This document shows positions 11,801-22,313 of a stretch of DNA of 41,189 nucleotides, in pieces; within the stretch, counting starts at the first letter, position 1, and every line of letters begins with the position of its first letter. A program made the position numbers and the translations under genes. Source of the stretch: Monoraphidium neglectum (taxonomy: Eukaryota > Chlorophyta > Chlorophyceae > Sphaeropleales > Selenastraceae); the NCBI RefSeq assembly GCF_000611645.1, contig NW_014013587.1:11062-52250 (forward strand). Direction: 5' to 3'. The notes below the pieces were generated by a model. It was not told the DNA's origin and ran no database searches. It saw only the letters and a program-made list of their open reading frames with translations.

Positions 11801-12035
11801 ATGTGGCCATGGCCGCCGCCGCCGCCGCCGCTGCTGCTGCGCTGTCCTGGCCCTGTGGTAGCTCGGCGCGTAATCGCCGCGCCGCTGGCCGCTGATGCCG
11901 CTCTGGCCGACAGGCGCTGATAGGGTCGCCTGAGCATAGGGATACTAGTAGCAGGGCAAGGACGCCCTGTGCCAATCCTTTTGCAGCAGCACCGGTACAT
12001 CCGTTAAGTGAGCGGCCGCGCGTGCAGCGCATCAT
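8833..12035 (-). CDS. TauE/SafE family membrane transporter (sulfite/organosulfonate exporter-like), interrupted by assembly gap
   Basis: Multi-pass membrane protein of the TauE/SafE family, probably moving sulfite, sulfonates or other anions; substrate unknown. Visible exons on the minus strand: 11672-12035, 11283-11470, 9687 into the N gap, and 8833-9427. Phases agree at the two visible junctions. The start is the ATG at 12033-12035, followed by a hydrophobic signal (AQGVLALLLVSLCSG). Exon 2 carries the first TauE-type helix pair (TAATMASTSAGGVGAPAVLAP, VGIAQVVPIAAAVVNILVF). The third visible exon has LLDWNLAILTAAPLAAGITL plus a long Ala/Gly/Ser loop. The last exon has the second repeat, with IQGFSGSGSGPLVARL, and four hydrophobic helices. 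The N run at 10201-11066 hides part of the N-terminal half. The large low-complexity cytosolic or lumenal loop is unusual compared with compact bacterial members. Confidence 0.8.
10201..11066. other. assembly gap (866 N)
   Basis: A run of N inside the TauE/SafE-like gene. Any ORF drawn across it is meaningless. At least one exon of the transporter must lie here, because the helices expected between ...VVNILVFANQ and LLDWN... are not otherwise present. Confidence 0.98.
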
Positions 12036-13223
12036 CGTGCGCGGCCTCCCGGGGGGGAGTGCCGCCTGCACGAGTATCCTCACGAGGGACTGTGGCAACG
12101 TGAAACGGGTATATTAAATAAATTGATCACGCAAGCCCACCGACTCGCGCTTTCAACTGGAGGGGTGAGGCGAGCCCATCACGCTGCGAACCATCGTCAC
12201 CCTTTCTCGAGGTGCGACCATTGCCAGGCAGGTGGTAAAGAGTTGGGGGCAAACAAATTGAGGTATGTCGCTTTTGTGCTGAAGCCAGGCCAGGCTGCTG
12301 CATCCGACCAATCGGCGCAATGGCCGCCGATGGCCTGTTGTGGTCAACCCAGGTTGACACCCCGCCGCGACAATGCGCCCTCGCACTGCCCTATGATAGC
12401 GAAGAACCCAATTCTCACGTCAAGAAGGAAAGGTCTGGTGCGGCCTCACGCCGTGGCAGAGTACCGGTAGTCAGTCCCAGGACTTGGCATAGAGTTGATG
12501 CCCAAAAAGCGGACCACAGCAGGTGTGCAGATGCGGCACGGTAGGCAGATAGCCAGCATCCCTGAACATAAACTGTGTATCAAAACCTTTGCATGATCAC
12601 ATACATCACAACCAACCTGGAAACCAAAATCAAGCAACTCGTCAAGCAAGGGCACCCTCACGCACGCACTTGTGCACATCTTGCACATACACCCATACGC
12701 CCACACAGAGCACACACAGAAAGCCCAACCTCTGCCCTCCTTAATTGACCGGATTGAAGGAGGGCCTTGCGGCCTCTGCTGCATTCCTGCACGGCGTTGG
12801 CGCACGCCAGCAGGTCAGGTGCCAATTTCGCCGGACGACGAGGTTGGGTAACCAAGCCGTGTGGCACCATTGGCTTTGCTTTGCTGAATGGCACGATTTG
12901 CCACTGGATTACCGCACGCATGCACGCATAAAATCCACGAAAGGGATCTGGCATCGCCCCAGCTGATCAGCGCGCTCGATCCGACTATCGCCTGTGCACG
13001 CATACGATCCCACCGTCTTGATTGCACAATCGCACTTTATAGAGTTCCAAAGGCTGCTTGGGAGAGGCCCCAAAAGTTGTCAGGGCAGCGAGTCTCGTCA
13101 CAAGCGGGATGAGGTCTCTCATCGCTGGCAGCCGGTCCTGCTTGGGGTGCGCGGTGCTTTCACGCCCTGGAATCCCATACGGTGCGTTGGGTCGGCCTTC
13201 GCATGCACTGATCGCCGCTCCTC
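12036..13223. promoter_or_regulatory. divergent intergenic region between transporter (-) and FHA gene (+)
   Basis: The two start codons face away from each other across 1.19 kb, so both promoters and 5' UTRs must lie here. The 12100-12130 part contains an AT-rich stretch (TATATTAAATAAATT) just upstream of the transporter start. That is a candidate core-promoter element for the minus-strand gene, inferred from composition only. No coding exon is recognised. Confidence 0.4.
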
Positions 13224-14808
13224 ATGGCACGATGCGTCGGCGTTGCACCCCCCACTCCAGCACCCCAGCGACAGAGTGTCTCCCCTGCCTCTTTGCTGCA
13301 CCGCCGCGCAGCTGCACGTTTCGTGCCGACCACGCGCTCAACCTCTCGTTGGTGCGTCGTTGTCGTTGCCTCATCCCGCCTGGTCCTCACCCCAACCGGT
13401 GAGAGCGGCGAATTCTGTCAGGTTCAGGCGGAGTGGGGCAGTGGGTGTGCAGGGGAATGCGCGCGTTTGCATTCATCTGCAGCAAAAGGGGCAATGGGTA
13501 GTTTTTGGTTTCGGTGCAGGCAGCGCAAAGTTTTCACAGCGTGCAGAGCGTGCGCGAACGCATGCACGCGCACAAGCAAGGACTGCGCAGAAATGCGGGA
13601 CCCCAAACGCATGCCCGTTCAACATCCGTCGGCTCGCACACTGCGAACGACCCCGCCTGCATGCAGGAAGCGGCAGCACCGAGCACATAGGCTCCAAGGT
13701 GCCCCTGCCTGGTCCCATACTGCTCAAGGATGGCGTGTACGAGGTGGGCCGCCCTTGAAAAAAGCACACCTTGCTTCATCTCAGCAGCGACGAGCGCGTG
13801 TCGGTCATGGGCGAGCGCCAGCCGCGGCCTGAGTCAGCCGCTGCCCTTAGGTAGCAACCTTTCCGCCTGGCGGCGTGGCGCCGTATCGTCTGCTCAAGGT
13901 CTGGGGCGGCCGCTGTGTGGATGGGGCCATGCATCGAGCCGCCCTTGTCTTGGCACGTCCCCGCTTCCTTTGCAGGTGGGCCGCACCTCCCCGGCAGACA
14001 TCCTGCTCCCTATTCCAACGGTCTCCACGCGCCATGCGCTGCTGCGCGTCGGTGGGCGCCCGCCGCGCCCCGCCCCGCGCCCGCAAGCTGCCGCCGCCTC
14101 CCCCGCAGCAACACCTGGTCTTCCGCCTGTCCGCCTTTCCATCCGCTGCAAACAATATCCATCGCCGCTCGTCATCACCGGTGCAGTCACCCTTGCCAAG
14201 ATTACTCAACCCCGCACGCAAACCACCCACGCTCGTCAGAGAATGACAGCGTGTTTGTGACCGACCTCAACAGCACCAACGGCACGATGGTCAACGGCCA
14301 GGAGCTGTCGCCGATGGACAACGTGGAGGTTGGCGTGGGGGCAGAGATCACATTTGGTGAGCGGGGATGAGGGGACGCCGAGGCGTTGGCGCTTGGCCTG
14401 GCTTTTTTTTGGGGGGGGGGGAGGGGGTGGCGGCGTGGCTGTACCATCCACTGATACAAATTTTCCCGTGCTCTGTGCTTATGCCGTCGAGCCGAGGCGG
14501 CTCCAGCGCAGGGCCTGGATACCGCCGCGCATGCGCATGCGACCCCTTTGACCAGCGCGCCTCTCGCCGACCTTTCCAGCACCCCGACCTCCAAACAGCC
14601 GCCCACGCACCCTGCAAACCCCGCTGATCCTCTCCCATCGCCAACCGCCGGCCCCATCACCCCAGGCGATGAGTACCTGGCGCGCTTCCAGCTGGATTTC
14701 GCCTCGGACGCACCCACCCCCGCCAGCTCGGGCGCCGCGGCCGCGCCGGCCAGCGGCCTGCAGAACAGCGGCACCGTGGTGCTCGGGTCGGAGGAGGGCG
14801 GCAGCTAG
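13224..14808 (+). CDS. FHA-domain protein, probably plastid-targeted
   Basis: Forkhead-associated (phosphothreonine-binding) domain protein of about 195 residues, similar in layout to small plant chloroplast FHA proteins. Five exons: 13224-13398, 13667-13743, 13976-14051, 14240-14356, 14666-14808. All phases agree. The first 50 residues are rich in Arg/Ser/Ala/Pro and lack acidic residues, as in a transit peptide. FHA landmarks: GVYEVGR (residues 81-87, split by intron 2), the S-x-R-H at 101-104 (TVSTRHALL), and DLNSTNGTMVNG (from 118). These include the Arg, Ser and Asn-Gly positions used to bind phosphopeptide in the family. A short C-terminal tail (DEYLARFQLDF then Ala/Ser-rich) ends at TAG 14806-14808. 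Partner and role are unknown. Intron 2 is flanked by an 11-nt direct repeat, and intron 4 carries a T8/G11 tract. Confidence 0.82.
13742..13984 (+). repeat. 11-nt direct repeats at the two ends of FHA intron 2
   Basis: AGGTGGGCCGC occurs at 13742-13752, spanning the donor (AG|GT), and again at 13974-13984, spanning the acceptor (AG|GT). Both copies could encode Val-Gly-Arg of the FHA fold. Only the downstream copy is in the predicted mRNA. Confidence 0.85.
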
Positions 14809-16003
14809 CGGGAGTTTGCAGCGGCGGAGGGGCGGGCGCCGTGCAGCAGGCAGGTACAGTGCGTGCCCTTTTTCCCAGACGAGGCCATACTCAGCACACG
14901 TGCTCGCAGCTGGCGGCGCGCCTGCTGGGGCGCTTGCCAGCCGTGCCGAGCCTGCGATCTCAGGGCTGCCTGGGCGGCGGCGCCTGGCTGTCCTGGATCG
15001 CCCGTCTCCTTGTGACTGTCCCATCTGGGTGCGAGCACCCCCAACCCTTCGTGTGCCCTGCGGAGCGCACATCAGCTTGGCTGGCTGGGAGATGCACGCG
15101 TGCAGCTGCGCAGCTCTGCCGGCCTCTATGCATCATTTCCAGCACCCGGCACCGCGAGCCGGAGGGGTGGCTCAAGCCTCCAGGGCGCCGCACCCACCTG
15201 TGCACCCGCCCTGCCACCTTTGCGTGCGCGCATGGGCGTTGCCGCAAGGGCCCTGACGCCTGCCAGAGGCGGCGCCGCGATAGCGTTGTGCATAACTGAT
15301 ACGAGCTACACCTTGCCAAATCATCAGACTTGATAAAGGGGCTGCGCTGCCTTGCGCTCCGCGGCCACCGACGCGCCCCCAGCGCGCTCAAAGGTTTTCC
15401 GACACACCCTCACCCGGCCGGGCCCACCGCCTGCTGACGTCAAACTGCACGCTGGATCATCGCAACCCTCAGCGCCAAGCACACGTTTCGCGGCCTGCAC
15501 ACACTCGCCACTCTCCTCGCCCGAGCCTGGCTCACCCCCTTCTGGCTTTCTGCACTTGCTGCTCGCCTCGTCCTGCTGGTTGGCGCCGCGCTCTCCATGC
15601 GCATCTCAGGGCGCGCGACATCCACGTTGGCGTCCACCCCCTCCATCTTCACAGCCACACTCACAGCCACCATGGATTGTAACCATTACATTGCGTGCCA
15701 CAGGGAAGAAAGCACATGAGGACATGGCAAAAAAGATGGGGCCAAGGCGTTGCTGAAGCAGCAGCCCATTTGAGTGTCGAGTCGAGACGCCCGCGTGATT
15801 GAGGGGGTGCATACGGCTCCGCGACTGACTGAAGTGATGGCCGCTGCTCGTGGCTGCGGGACCGGCCGCTCGCCAGCACGCGCCATGTGTGCTGATGCAT
15901 GCCGGTCCTCGATCGCCGCCGCTGCGAGATAGAGACTCCCGCGTTCACTGCCGCCAGGCCGATGAGCTAATCCCGGAGATCCCGGCAGCCATCCCGTCGC
16001 AGA
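14809..16003. other. convergent intergenic region (3' flanks of FHA and YLMG genes)
   Basis: No domain or spliced coding structure is visible on either strand. The region should be 3' UTR for both convergent genes. It contains a two-sided TGTAA element at 15678-15690. Confidence 0.5.
15678..15690. terminator. back-to-back TGTAA polyadenylation signals
   Basis: TGTAACCATTACA contains TGTAA on the plus strand (15678-15682) and TGTAA on the minus strand (15686-15690), three bases apart. TGTAA is the usual poly(A) signal of chlorophyte algae. It lies 870 nt past the FHA stop and 314 nt past the YLMG stop. Confidence 0.5.
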
Positions 16004-17747
16004 TCAGAAGCCATCGAGGTAGCACATGACGTCGCTGGTGGTCCACTTGGTTGAGGTGTCCACCACATGCAGCCCCATGGTGTATGTGGGGGCCATCACC
16101 TCCACCACGTCCTGGGTCACCAGGGCAAGTTGGGGCGACATGCGGGGGGTGGTTTGTGAGGTGTGGCCATTGGACCGACAGCAATGCGAGGCCAAGCGAC
16201 GCTCAGGCAGTCGGCCCAGCAGGGGAACCAGGGTTGCGGCAGACCCAAGGCTGCAAGCAGCGGCCCCAAGGCGAGGAGGGCGCACCGCCCCACGCCCGTT
16301 GGGCGGCGCCGGGGCGCGTGCGGGGCGCACCTGCAGGATGAGGAATCCGAAGAGCGGCGTGAAGTCCAGCTGCCCAAAGAGCGGCGGCAGGATGCCGCGG
16401 TAGATCTGCAGGTAAGGCTCCGTGATCTGGCGGGACCCAGAGCGGGCGGAGGGGAGGTGGGGGGGAGGGGGGTTGGCGCAGGTCGAGCAAAGGCAGCCGG
16501 GCGTTGAGGGCGACAGCGGCCGCACCCGCGCTGCTGCTGGACGGCGTGCGGGCTGGCGTGCGGCGCTGCGCGCCAGCGGATCGCCGCGCCCGTGCTCCTG
16601 GCGCCAGCCGAAAGGCAAGCCGCGCCCTTGTGCGCAAAGAAGCCGTTCCGCCGGTGGCTTCCAGAGAGGGGGGGCACCCAGCGCCCACCAGCCGCAGGAA
16701 GGTCCAGGGCTGCGCGTTCCAGTCGATCCCGGGGAACCAGCTCAGCAGCACGCGCATGAAAAGGCAGAACAGGTACATCTGGTGCGCAGAGCGGTGGGGG
16801 GGGGGGGCGCGGAAGGGCCGTGCGGGGGGCAGCGGATCCATTGAGAGAATGGCGAGCGGTCGGGTTGCTGGTGCGCGTACTGCTTTACGCGTCGCATTGC
16901 GAGGGTCGCGGCAGCGGGCTATCTCCAGCCCCAGCTGCTTCGGCCGCATGCAACAACTAGGCAGCTGGGCACGCCTCCACGGCGCACATCTGTCAAGAGC
17001 GCCATTTCTCAACCCCGGCAGGAACGCCTTGCGCACCTTTGCAAACCCGAAGGCCGCCTTCTCAAACGTCCGCGCGTACACTGCAGTGAGGGACTCGGTC
17101 GAGGCGCGCGCCAGGGGCAGCGCCAGCAGCGCCATCATGCGCGCGCCGCGTGACAGCTGCCGCCGAAGGTCCTTGGGGTTTGGGGCGCGTTGTTTTCGCA
17201 GGTGTTGAGGTGGGATTGGATCGCGTTGCCACAGGCGTAATGCGGCGCCACTGCATACCGACGGGCCGCTGCAGTATATACACGGTCTATAACATCGCCA
17301 CGCACAAAGCCATAAGGTGCGCAGGCATGGGCGCGTGAGTTATCTGTGCACGGCCCCAGCAGCAGGCCCAGCAACAACAGCACAGCGAAAGCGCCATGCG
17401 TGCTGACAGCAGCCGTCCTGGCGATGCGCGCCCGCTATGCGCACCTCCTTGCTGACTTCCTGCAGCTGCGGGAACATTCGACTCAAGCCATCCCGAATGG
17501 CCGAGACAATCCGCTGGGAGGCCACTGCGGCGTGGCAGGCCAGCAGGACTACGGGCTGCTGCTGTATCGCGGTGGCCAGCCTCAAGGGCCATTGAGGAGA
17601 GGCTGCTGTGCAAACGGCGATGCTCTGCCGCATTGCCAGGCGCCTGCATTGCTGCGGCCTGCAAACTGCAGATCTGTGTGCTGCTATGCCAGGGCCCCGC
17701 CGCTGCAGGCCCATTGCAGGCATCCCGGCCGCCTTCATCGCGGCCAT
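16004..17747 (-). CDS. YLMG: YGGT/YLMG family plastid membrane protein
   Basis: Homologue of the cyanobacterial/plastid YlmG (YGGT) proteins, linked in plants to thylakoid and nucleoid organisation. Five exons, all joined in phase 0: 17445-17747, 17037-17156, 16689-16778, 16331-16426, 16004-16111; 238 residues. Start is the ATG at 17745-17747, giving a Met/Ala/Arg-rich, acid-poor N-terminus (MAAMKAAGMPAMGLQRRGPG) typical of a transit peptide. The YGGT core spans residues about 138-203: FAKMYLFCLFMRVLLSWFPG, the W-x-FLRL segment, then EPYLQIYRGILPPLFGQLDF and TPLFGFLILQ, i.e. two membrane helices joined by the conserved Pro-rich loop. The last exon adds a 35-residue tail that I do not recognise in the family and that replaces the usual hydrophobic end. 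A C-rich tract precedes the exon 3 acceptor. It is convergent with the FHA gene. Confidence 0.82.
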
Positions 17748-18652
17748 ATCCAAGAGCACGTCTGCGAGCCAAGCCCCGCTAGATCTAGCAGTGCTGACGA
17801 CGAGTGTGGCGGCCTTTGCAGAATTGCTCAACTCGATTGTAATACCATTGATTAAAAGTGCTGGAAACGGTGACTGCGTCAGCAAAGCACTGCGAGGCTT
17901 GTGAAACACCGTACGGCGTCTCTTGAACGCGGTCAAAGTCCAGAATCAGCAGAAGGAGCGTGCTGCTGCTCTCCATTCATCGTCGCTGCACTCCAATGTC
18001 CAGGGCGCCCGGGCTAAAACGTCTGAAGTGTCATACAATATTGCGGCGTCAGCCAGAAAGCATTACAGACTTCTGGTAGTTCCAGCGGCGAGCTGATGTT
18101 GGGCGATGGCTCAACAGATGACCCACAACACCAGCAAGATTCGCAGGTTGCAGACAAGACACGCCTGCTGCCCAAATCAACAGACAATGGCAAGCAAGCC
18201 TGCCGTGCAGGAAAAGGCAGGGATTCAAGAGCAAAGAATCGTCAAAAAGACCGCAACCTGGCACCAAAAAACATCAAGAACAGAAAATGGCGCGAAGGGT
18301 TCGACATCACAACGGCAACGCTGTCACAGCGCCGCCTCCCTGTGCTGAAAGGATTGCGTGGCAGCCAAGGACATCACAAACATCACCAGCCTTAGCAGTT
18401 GCCTTGGCATGTTGGCATGGCAACAAGGGGTTGCAACGTCAACTGCCGTGGTCGCAGAGTCCAGCATATTGCGGCGCATGCCATGGCCAAACGCACGCGC
18501 GCCTGCCACGATGTGCGGAAGCCCACCAACTTTGCTGGTGGTGGAAGCTTCCAGCGCCAGCAAAAGACTACGCTGCGTACTACCGACAGCACCCTCGCAT
18601 AAACTACCAAGCTCACCACAACAGTGCATCAGCGGCTGCGGAGCAGGCAACC
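17748..18652. other. 5' flank of YLMG gene and 3' flank of UBE2S gene
   Basis: About 900 bases, A-richer around 18100-18300, with no recognisable exon. The minus-strand TGTAA at 18063-18067 is the best poly(A) signal for the E2 gene. The YLMG promoter should lie in the left part. Confidence 0.45.
18063..18067 (-). terminator. TGTAA poly(A) signal, candidate for UBE2S gene
   Basis: TTACA on the plus strand (TGTAA on the minus strand), 586 nt downstream of the UBE2S stop codon. Confidence 0.35.
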
Positions 18653-19530
18653 TCACAACCGCTTGAGGCTCTTCTTCTTGGCCATCCCCTGGGCCGGCAG
18701 TTTCGCCGCCGCCGCCTTGGGCTTTTTCACCGCCGGCGAACCCGGGCCCTGCCCGTCGCCGCTGCCGCCCTCCCCGCTCGCGTTTGCGCCCGACGCGGTC
18801 GCCAGCGGCATCGGGCGCTTGGGCGGCTGCGCGTGGAGCTCGGTCATCAGGCGCGCGTATTTGCAGTATTCGGCATAGTCTTCCAGCAGCGCCTTGCCCG
18901 CGTCCTCGTTGAGCGCCGACTCTGGGAACGGCTCAATCAGCAGGCAGCGGATCACGAGCAGCACGTGCCGCAGGCCGAGGTCGGGCTGCCAGTCCTTCTT
19001 GAGGACATTGACGCAGATCTCCCCGGACTTGCTGACGTTTGGGTGCCTGCGGCGGCAGCGGCGGTGGCCGCGGCGGCCGAACGCGTGCATGCGCGCGTAT
19101 TCAAGTGCCTGCCTGGGGGGCGTGTGCCGATGCACTTCTCTGCCTCATGAAGCAATCTCAGCGGGAGAACAGAACCATGTTGATGAATAATCTGCTGCTG
19201 CTAGCTATATGCCGGCAAGCCTCGCAGGACATGCAGCGCGAGCGCCTGCATCGGCAGCAACAGCGCGGAAGCGCGTGTAGCGCACCAGATCTTTGTGATG
19301 AACCAGCCCTTTGGTGGAGAGGCTGGAAAGTCGGAGGGCAGCGCTAGACGCATACGGAACAGCCCGCCTGCATAAGGCGTGCCATACGGTCCCTCCAGCT
19401 CGGCCTGAACATCCGCTACGTCCTGCTCGTTGACGATGACGCGAATGCCCTCGCACGGCTTCTCCTGCAGGTCTCTAAGATCCTTTGCCAACAATTTCAT
19501 AGCCTGCGCCGATAGCGGGGGGCCTGCCAT
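18653..19530 (-). CDS. UBE2S: ubiquitin-conjugating enzyme E2 S (UBE2S/UBC22 type)
   Basis: E2 enzyme that, in animals and plants, extends Lys11-linked ubiquitin chains with the anaphase-promoting complex. Two exons: 19286-19530 and 18653-19046, joined in phase 2 through the Trp codon before HPN; 212 residues. Start ATG at 19528-19530 gives [20 protein letters not shown]. The UBC fold is complete: [29 protein letters not shown], the HPN motif (residues 83-85), and the catalytic Cys93 in [12 protein letters not shown], followed by [15 protein letters not shown] and [11 protein letters not shown]. After an Ala/Gly/Lys-rich linker the protein ends in KKKSLKRL, the basic-Leu tail that in UBE2S docks on APC/C. 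Length is close to the roughly 220 residues usual for the family. It is divergent from the secreted PAN-like gene. Confidence 0.93.
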
Positions 19531-20218
19531 CGCGGACCGGTGTTGCCAGGATTTCAAAAAAAGGCACACCTCGCAAACGAGCCGTGCGCTCCACGAAGAC
19601 CAATTACGTTGAGTTCGAATCGAGACGTCGTAGTGCGAGCTGAAGTCCTTCTAAGAGCGATCGGCTGGATCGTCTGTCCAACCCCAGCAGCTGCTCACTC
19701 ATCACCTGAATCACCTGAGCTCGAGTCACAGTATGCTCCGGGCGGCGTGCATGTTGCGGGCCGCCAAACACCCAGCAAGAACGAGACAAATATGATGATG
19801 CTATGGCTGCTTCCCCCCCATGTAAGTAGAATGCTGATTTTCCAAGGAGTGCACTTGCCGGAATTCAACAGCCAACCAACGGCCGGCTCGGTCAGAACCT
19901 CATCAGATGGATACAGACCTTCCGACCCCTATCTGAATCGCAATAGCTCCTCTAAAGCCTTTTGTTCGAGCATTGGCGCAACCTGACGTTTTGGCTAGTA
20001 TGAATGGCCCGCGCGATCCCAATCACACTTTATACCACGTTGCCGAGGTTGGCCGAGGTTAACCACGGGTGTGGGCCCCAGACCCATTGACAGCTGCAGC
20101 TGCTGGCAACCGGGTGCAGCTGCAGGCTGCAGGCCAGATTAAAAGGTCAGAACATCACATTACTTCCCCATTCGGTTAATGCTCAGCGAGTCAGTACCCC
20201 AACCTGCATAGAATCAGG
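19531..20218. promoter_or_regulatory. divergent intergenic region between UBE2S (-) and PAN-like secreted protein (+)
   Basis: The start codons are 688 bp apart and face away from each other, so a shared or back-to-back promoter is expected here. No coding exon is visible. A near-repeat GCCGAGGTTGGCCGAGGTTAACC lies at about 20043, with two GCCGAGGTT units 10 bp apart. It is a possible binding site by repetition only. Confidence 0.4.
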
Positions 20219-21157
20219 ATGAGCCCCCACCTAGCGAGCTCCATTGGTGAGCGCCCGCCCCGCCCTGGCGCACACCCTCCTCGGGCGCGGCCAGGTCGCG
20301 AACTGCCCACCCACCCCTCGTGCCTTCGCGCAGGCCTGCTCCTGGCGCTGCTGCTGTGCGCAGGCCCGTCATCCCCCGCGCTCTGTGCGGCGGCGCGCGG
20401 CCTCCTGCAGGACGACCAGGCGCAGGCTCAAGCGCAGGCGCAGGACCAGAGCCAGCAAGTTACGGTCATCGCGCCGGGCGCCGCGCCCGGCGCGGCCCCT
20501 GCGCCTGACGAGGTCGGCTACATCACATCCGCTGGCAAGAGCATCCTTGGTGAGGGGCCCAACGAAAGGAATCTAGTATACGAGACGGCATTCGCCACCG
20601 TCCAGGTTTTCAGTAGTATAGTGTAGAGTTGCCCTGCAACGTGTGAGGAGACCAACGCCGCTTTTTGGCGTGCGACCCCTTCCTGTTCCAGGGAATGACA
20701 TCAGCTGCGACCAGAAGCAGTCTGATGGCAGTGATGCCCCCTTCTGCAGGGTGCGTCGCCCCTACAACCGCCAGCTGCTCGCGGCTCCCGCTGCTTGCGC
20801 ACCTGTATGTTGATAGCGCGCGCTGTGCACGGGCACGCCCAGCTTGTGGCCCTTGGCGACCAGATTGCATTTCTGGTGTCTGTGGCAAACGCCTGGCTTG
20901 CAGCTCAGGTGCACCTCGTCCTTAAACAAGCGCTATTCTATCCCACCAGCAAGATGAGCCACGCGTGACATGCCCGAATGTGCAAACCTCATCTTTTCCC
21001 GCAGGTCTGTGGCGGCCGCAGGTCTGTGCGGGCGCGCTGCGACGCCAACAGCCGCTGCGTCGCGTTTGACATGGAAACGCCCGACTGCGGCTACCTGAAG
21101 GCTGCGAGGGGCCCCCTGGAGCCCCACGAGGGGTTTACGTCATATGCGCAGCAGTGA
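20219..21157 (+). CDS. small secreted cysteine-rich protein, PAN/apple-like C-terminus
   Basis: Four exons with consistent phases: 20219-20246, 20334-20549, 20692-20804, 21005-21157; 169 residues. Exons 1-2 join to a clear signal peptide (MSPHLASSIGLLLALLLCAG), then a Gln/Ala-repeat spacer (QAQAQAQAQ). The rest is Cys-rich: ISCDQKQ, PFCRVRRPYN, AACAP, VCGGRRS, RARCDANSRCVAFDMETPDC, then GYLKAARGP and GFTSYAQQ at the end. The C-x5-C-x-A-F-D...C-x-Y-L-K pattern resembles the second half of a PAN/apple domain, an adhesion module; this is pattern similarity and not proof. Intron 3 uses a GTATGT donor. The acceptor of exon 4 is followed by a near-duplicate acceptor 17 nt downstream. Function unknown; probably extracellular or cell-wall. 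Confidence 0.7.
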
Positions 21158-22313
21158 CAGAAGGGCTGGGGGACTGACTCTCTGGCTGGCAGCGCTGCCA
21201 CGAAGGCGCGGCGAGAACGGTGCAGACGTACAACACACTGATTTGCTTGTTGCTGAGGAATCTTGGGTGCAGGCGGCCTGCTGTGCGCCTGGTTTGCAAG
21301 GTGCTCGCCCATTGCATAACGTTGTGCGACATGCTGACACACATTGTCCCTGCTGATTGTGTTACCATCAAACTCTCTGCATCTGACATCGTCGCCTAAA
21401 TGCCAGATGCCACAGGAAGGGCTGGATTAGTGAGGCAATGTGCCAGTTGATACAGTCGCTCCAGATCAATGTACCATCAGCGAAGGTTGACATGCCGCCT
21501 TCAAGCCGCAGGGCTGTCGGGAAGCAGGCTCACTCATCAGTGGCGGGGCCTGCATCAGTCCAGCGGCATTGATGCAGTCCAGAGGCACTAAGACCTATTT
21601 TAGCGGGTACATCAAAGCATTCGGCTCAATTTAGCCTCATGCCAGGCGATGGGTGACCCGGCCACTTGAATGACGTTAGGCGGCGCAGCTGCTCGGCAGG
21701 AGGAATGTCGGGTGGCACCTCAGCAACAAAGCTCCGGGCGCCGATTCAGCGCGAAGCAAGTTTCACCTGGGTTGTTCTCTGTGATGTCGTACGCTTCAGA
21801 GCTTTGACAGCAACATTCAGAAAGTTGAGCTAGCGAAGATCAGCCCCTCTCTCCAGGAACAACTTCTGCAGTGCGTGACGCTACACTTGGTACCAATAAC
21901 ATAACATCGAGTTGGCACACCCGCGCTTGGGTGCACCAGACCCTCCTGGGCCTCATCGGTCTCGGACCCGCTGCCCTCCTGGTCCCATCGATTCACCAAA
22001 GCCAGGCGGCTGCCTGTGTCAGGAGTCTGAAGGTGAGGAGACGCTCACACCCAGCGGATTGATAAGTGCGTCTGCCGTGCTGACAGCGGTCACACAGTCA
22101 CTGCAGCAGAGCTGGCCTGGTAGACACCTTGAAAGCAACCTGCCTGTTGACACAATGGGCTCCGTACACATGCACACGCGATGCACACCAAGTCACCATG
22201 GACATTATAAACACACTTCTGCCCTGCTCATCACCATGCAGGTCACGCCCTTTTTGCTGCTTCACGTGCATTTTCTGCCTTCAAGTGTGACCCAATTGAC
22301 CTTCAAGCGGACC
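21158..22313. other. intergenic, no gene recognised
   Basis: Lower-GC stretch between two plus-strand genes. The frame of the downstream gene is open from 21912, but the translation before about 22314 lacks any protein-like pattern. It probably holds the 3' UTR of the PAN-like gene, the promoter of the next gene, and perhaps an unplaced 5' exon. Confidence 0.4.

Noticed and set aside
19600..19640. second tRNA-like T-loop (GTTCGAATC)
   Set aside because: No pairing T stem or acceptor stem; lies in the UBE2S upstream region.
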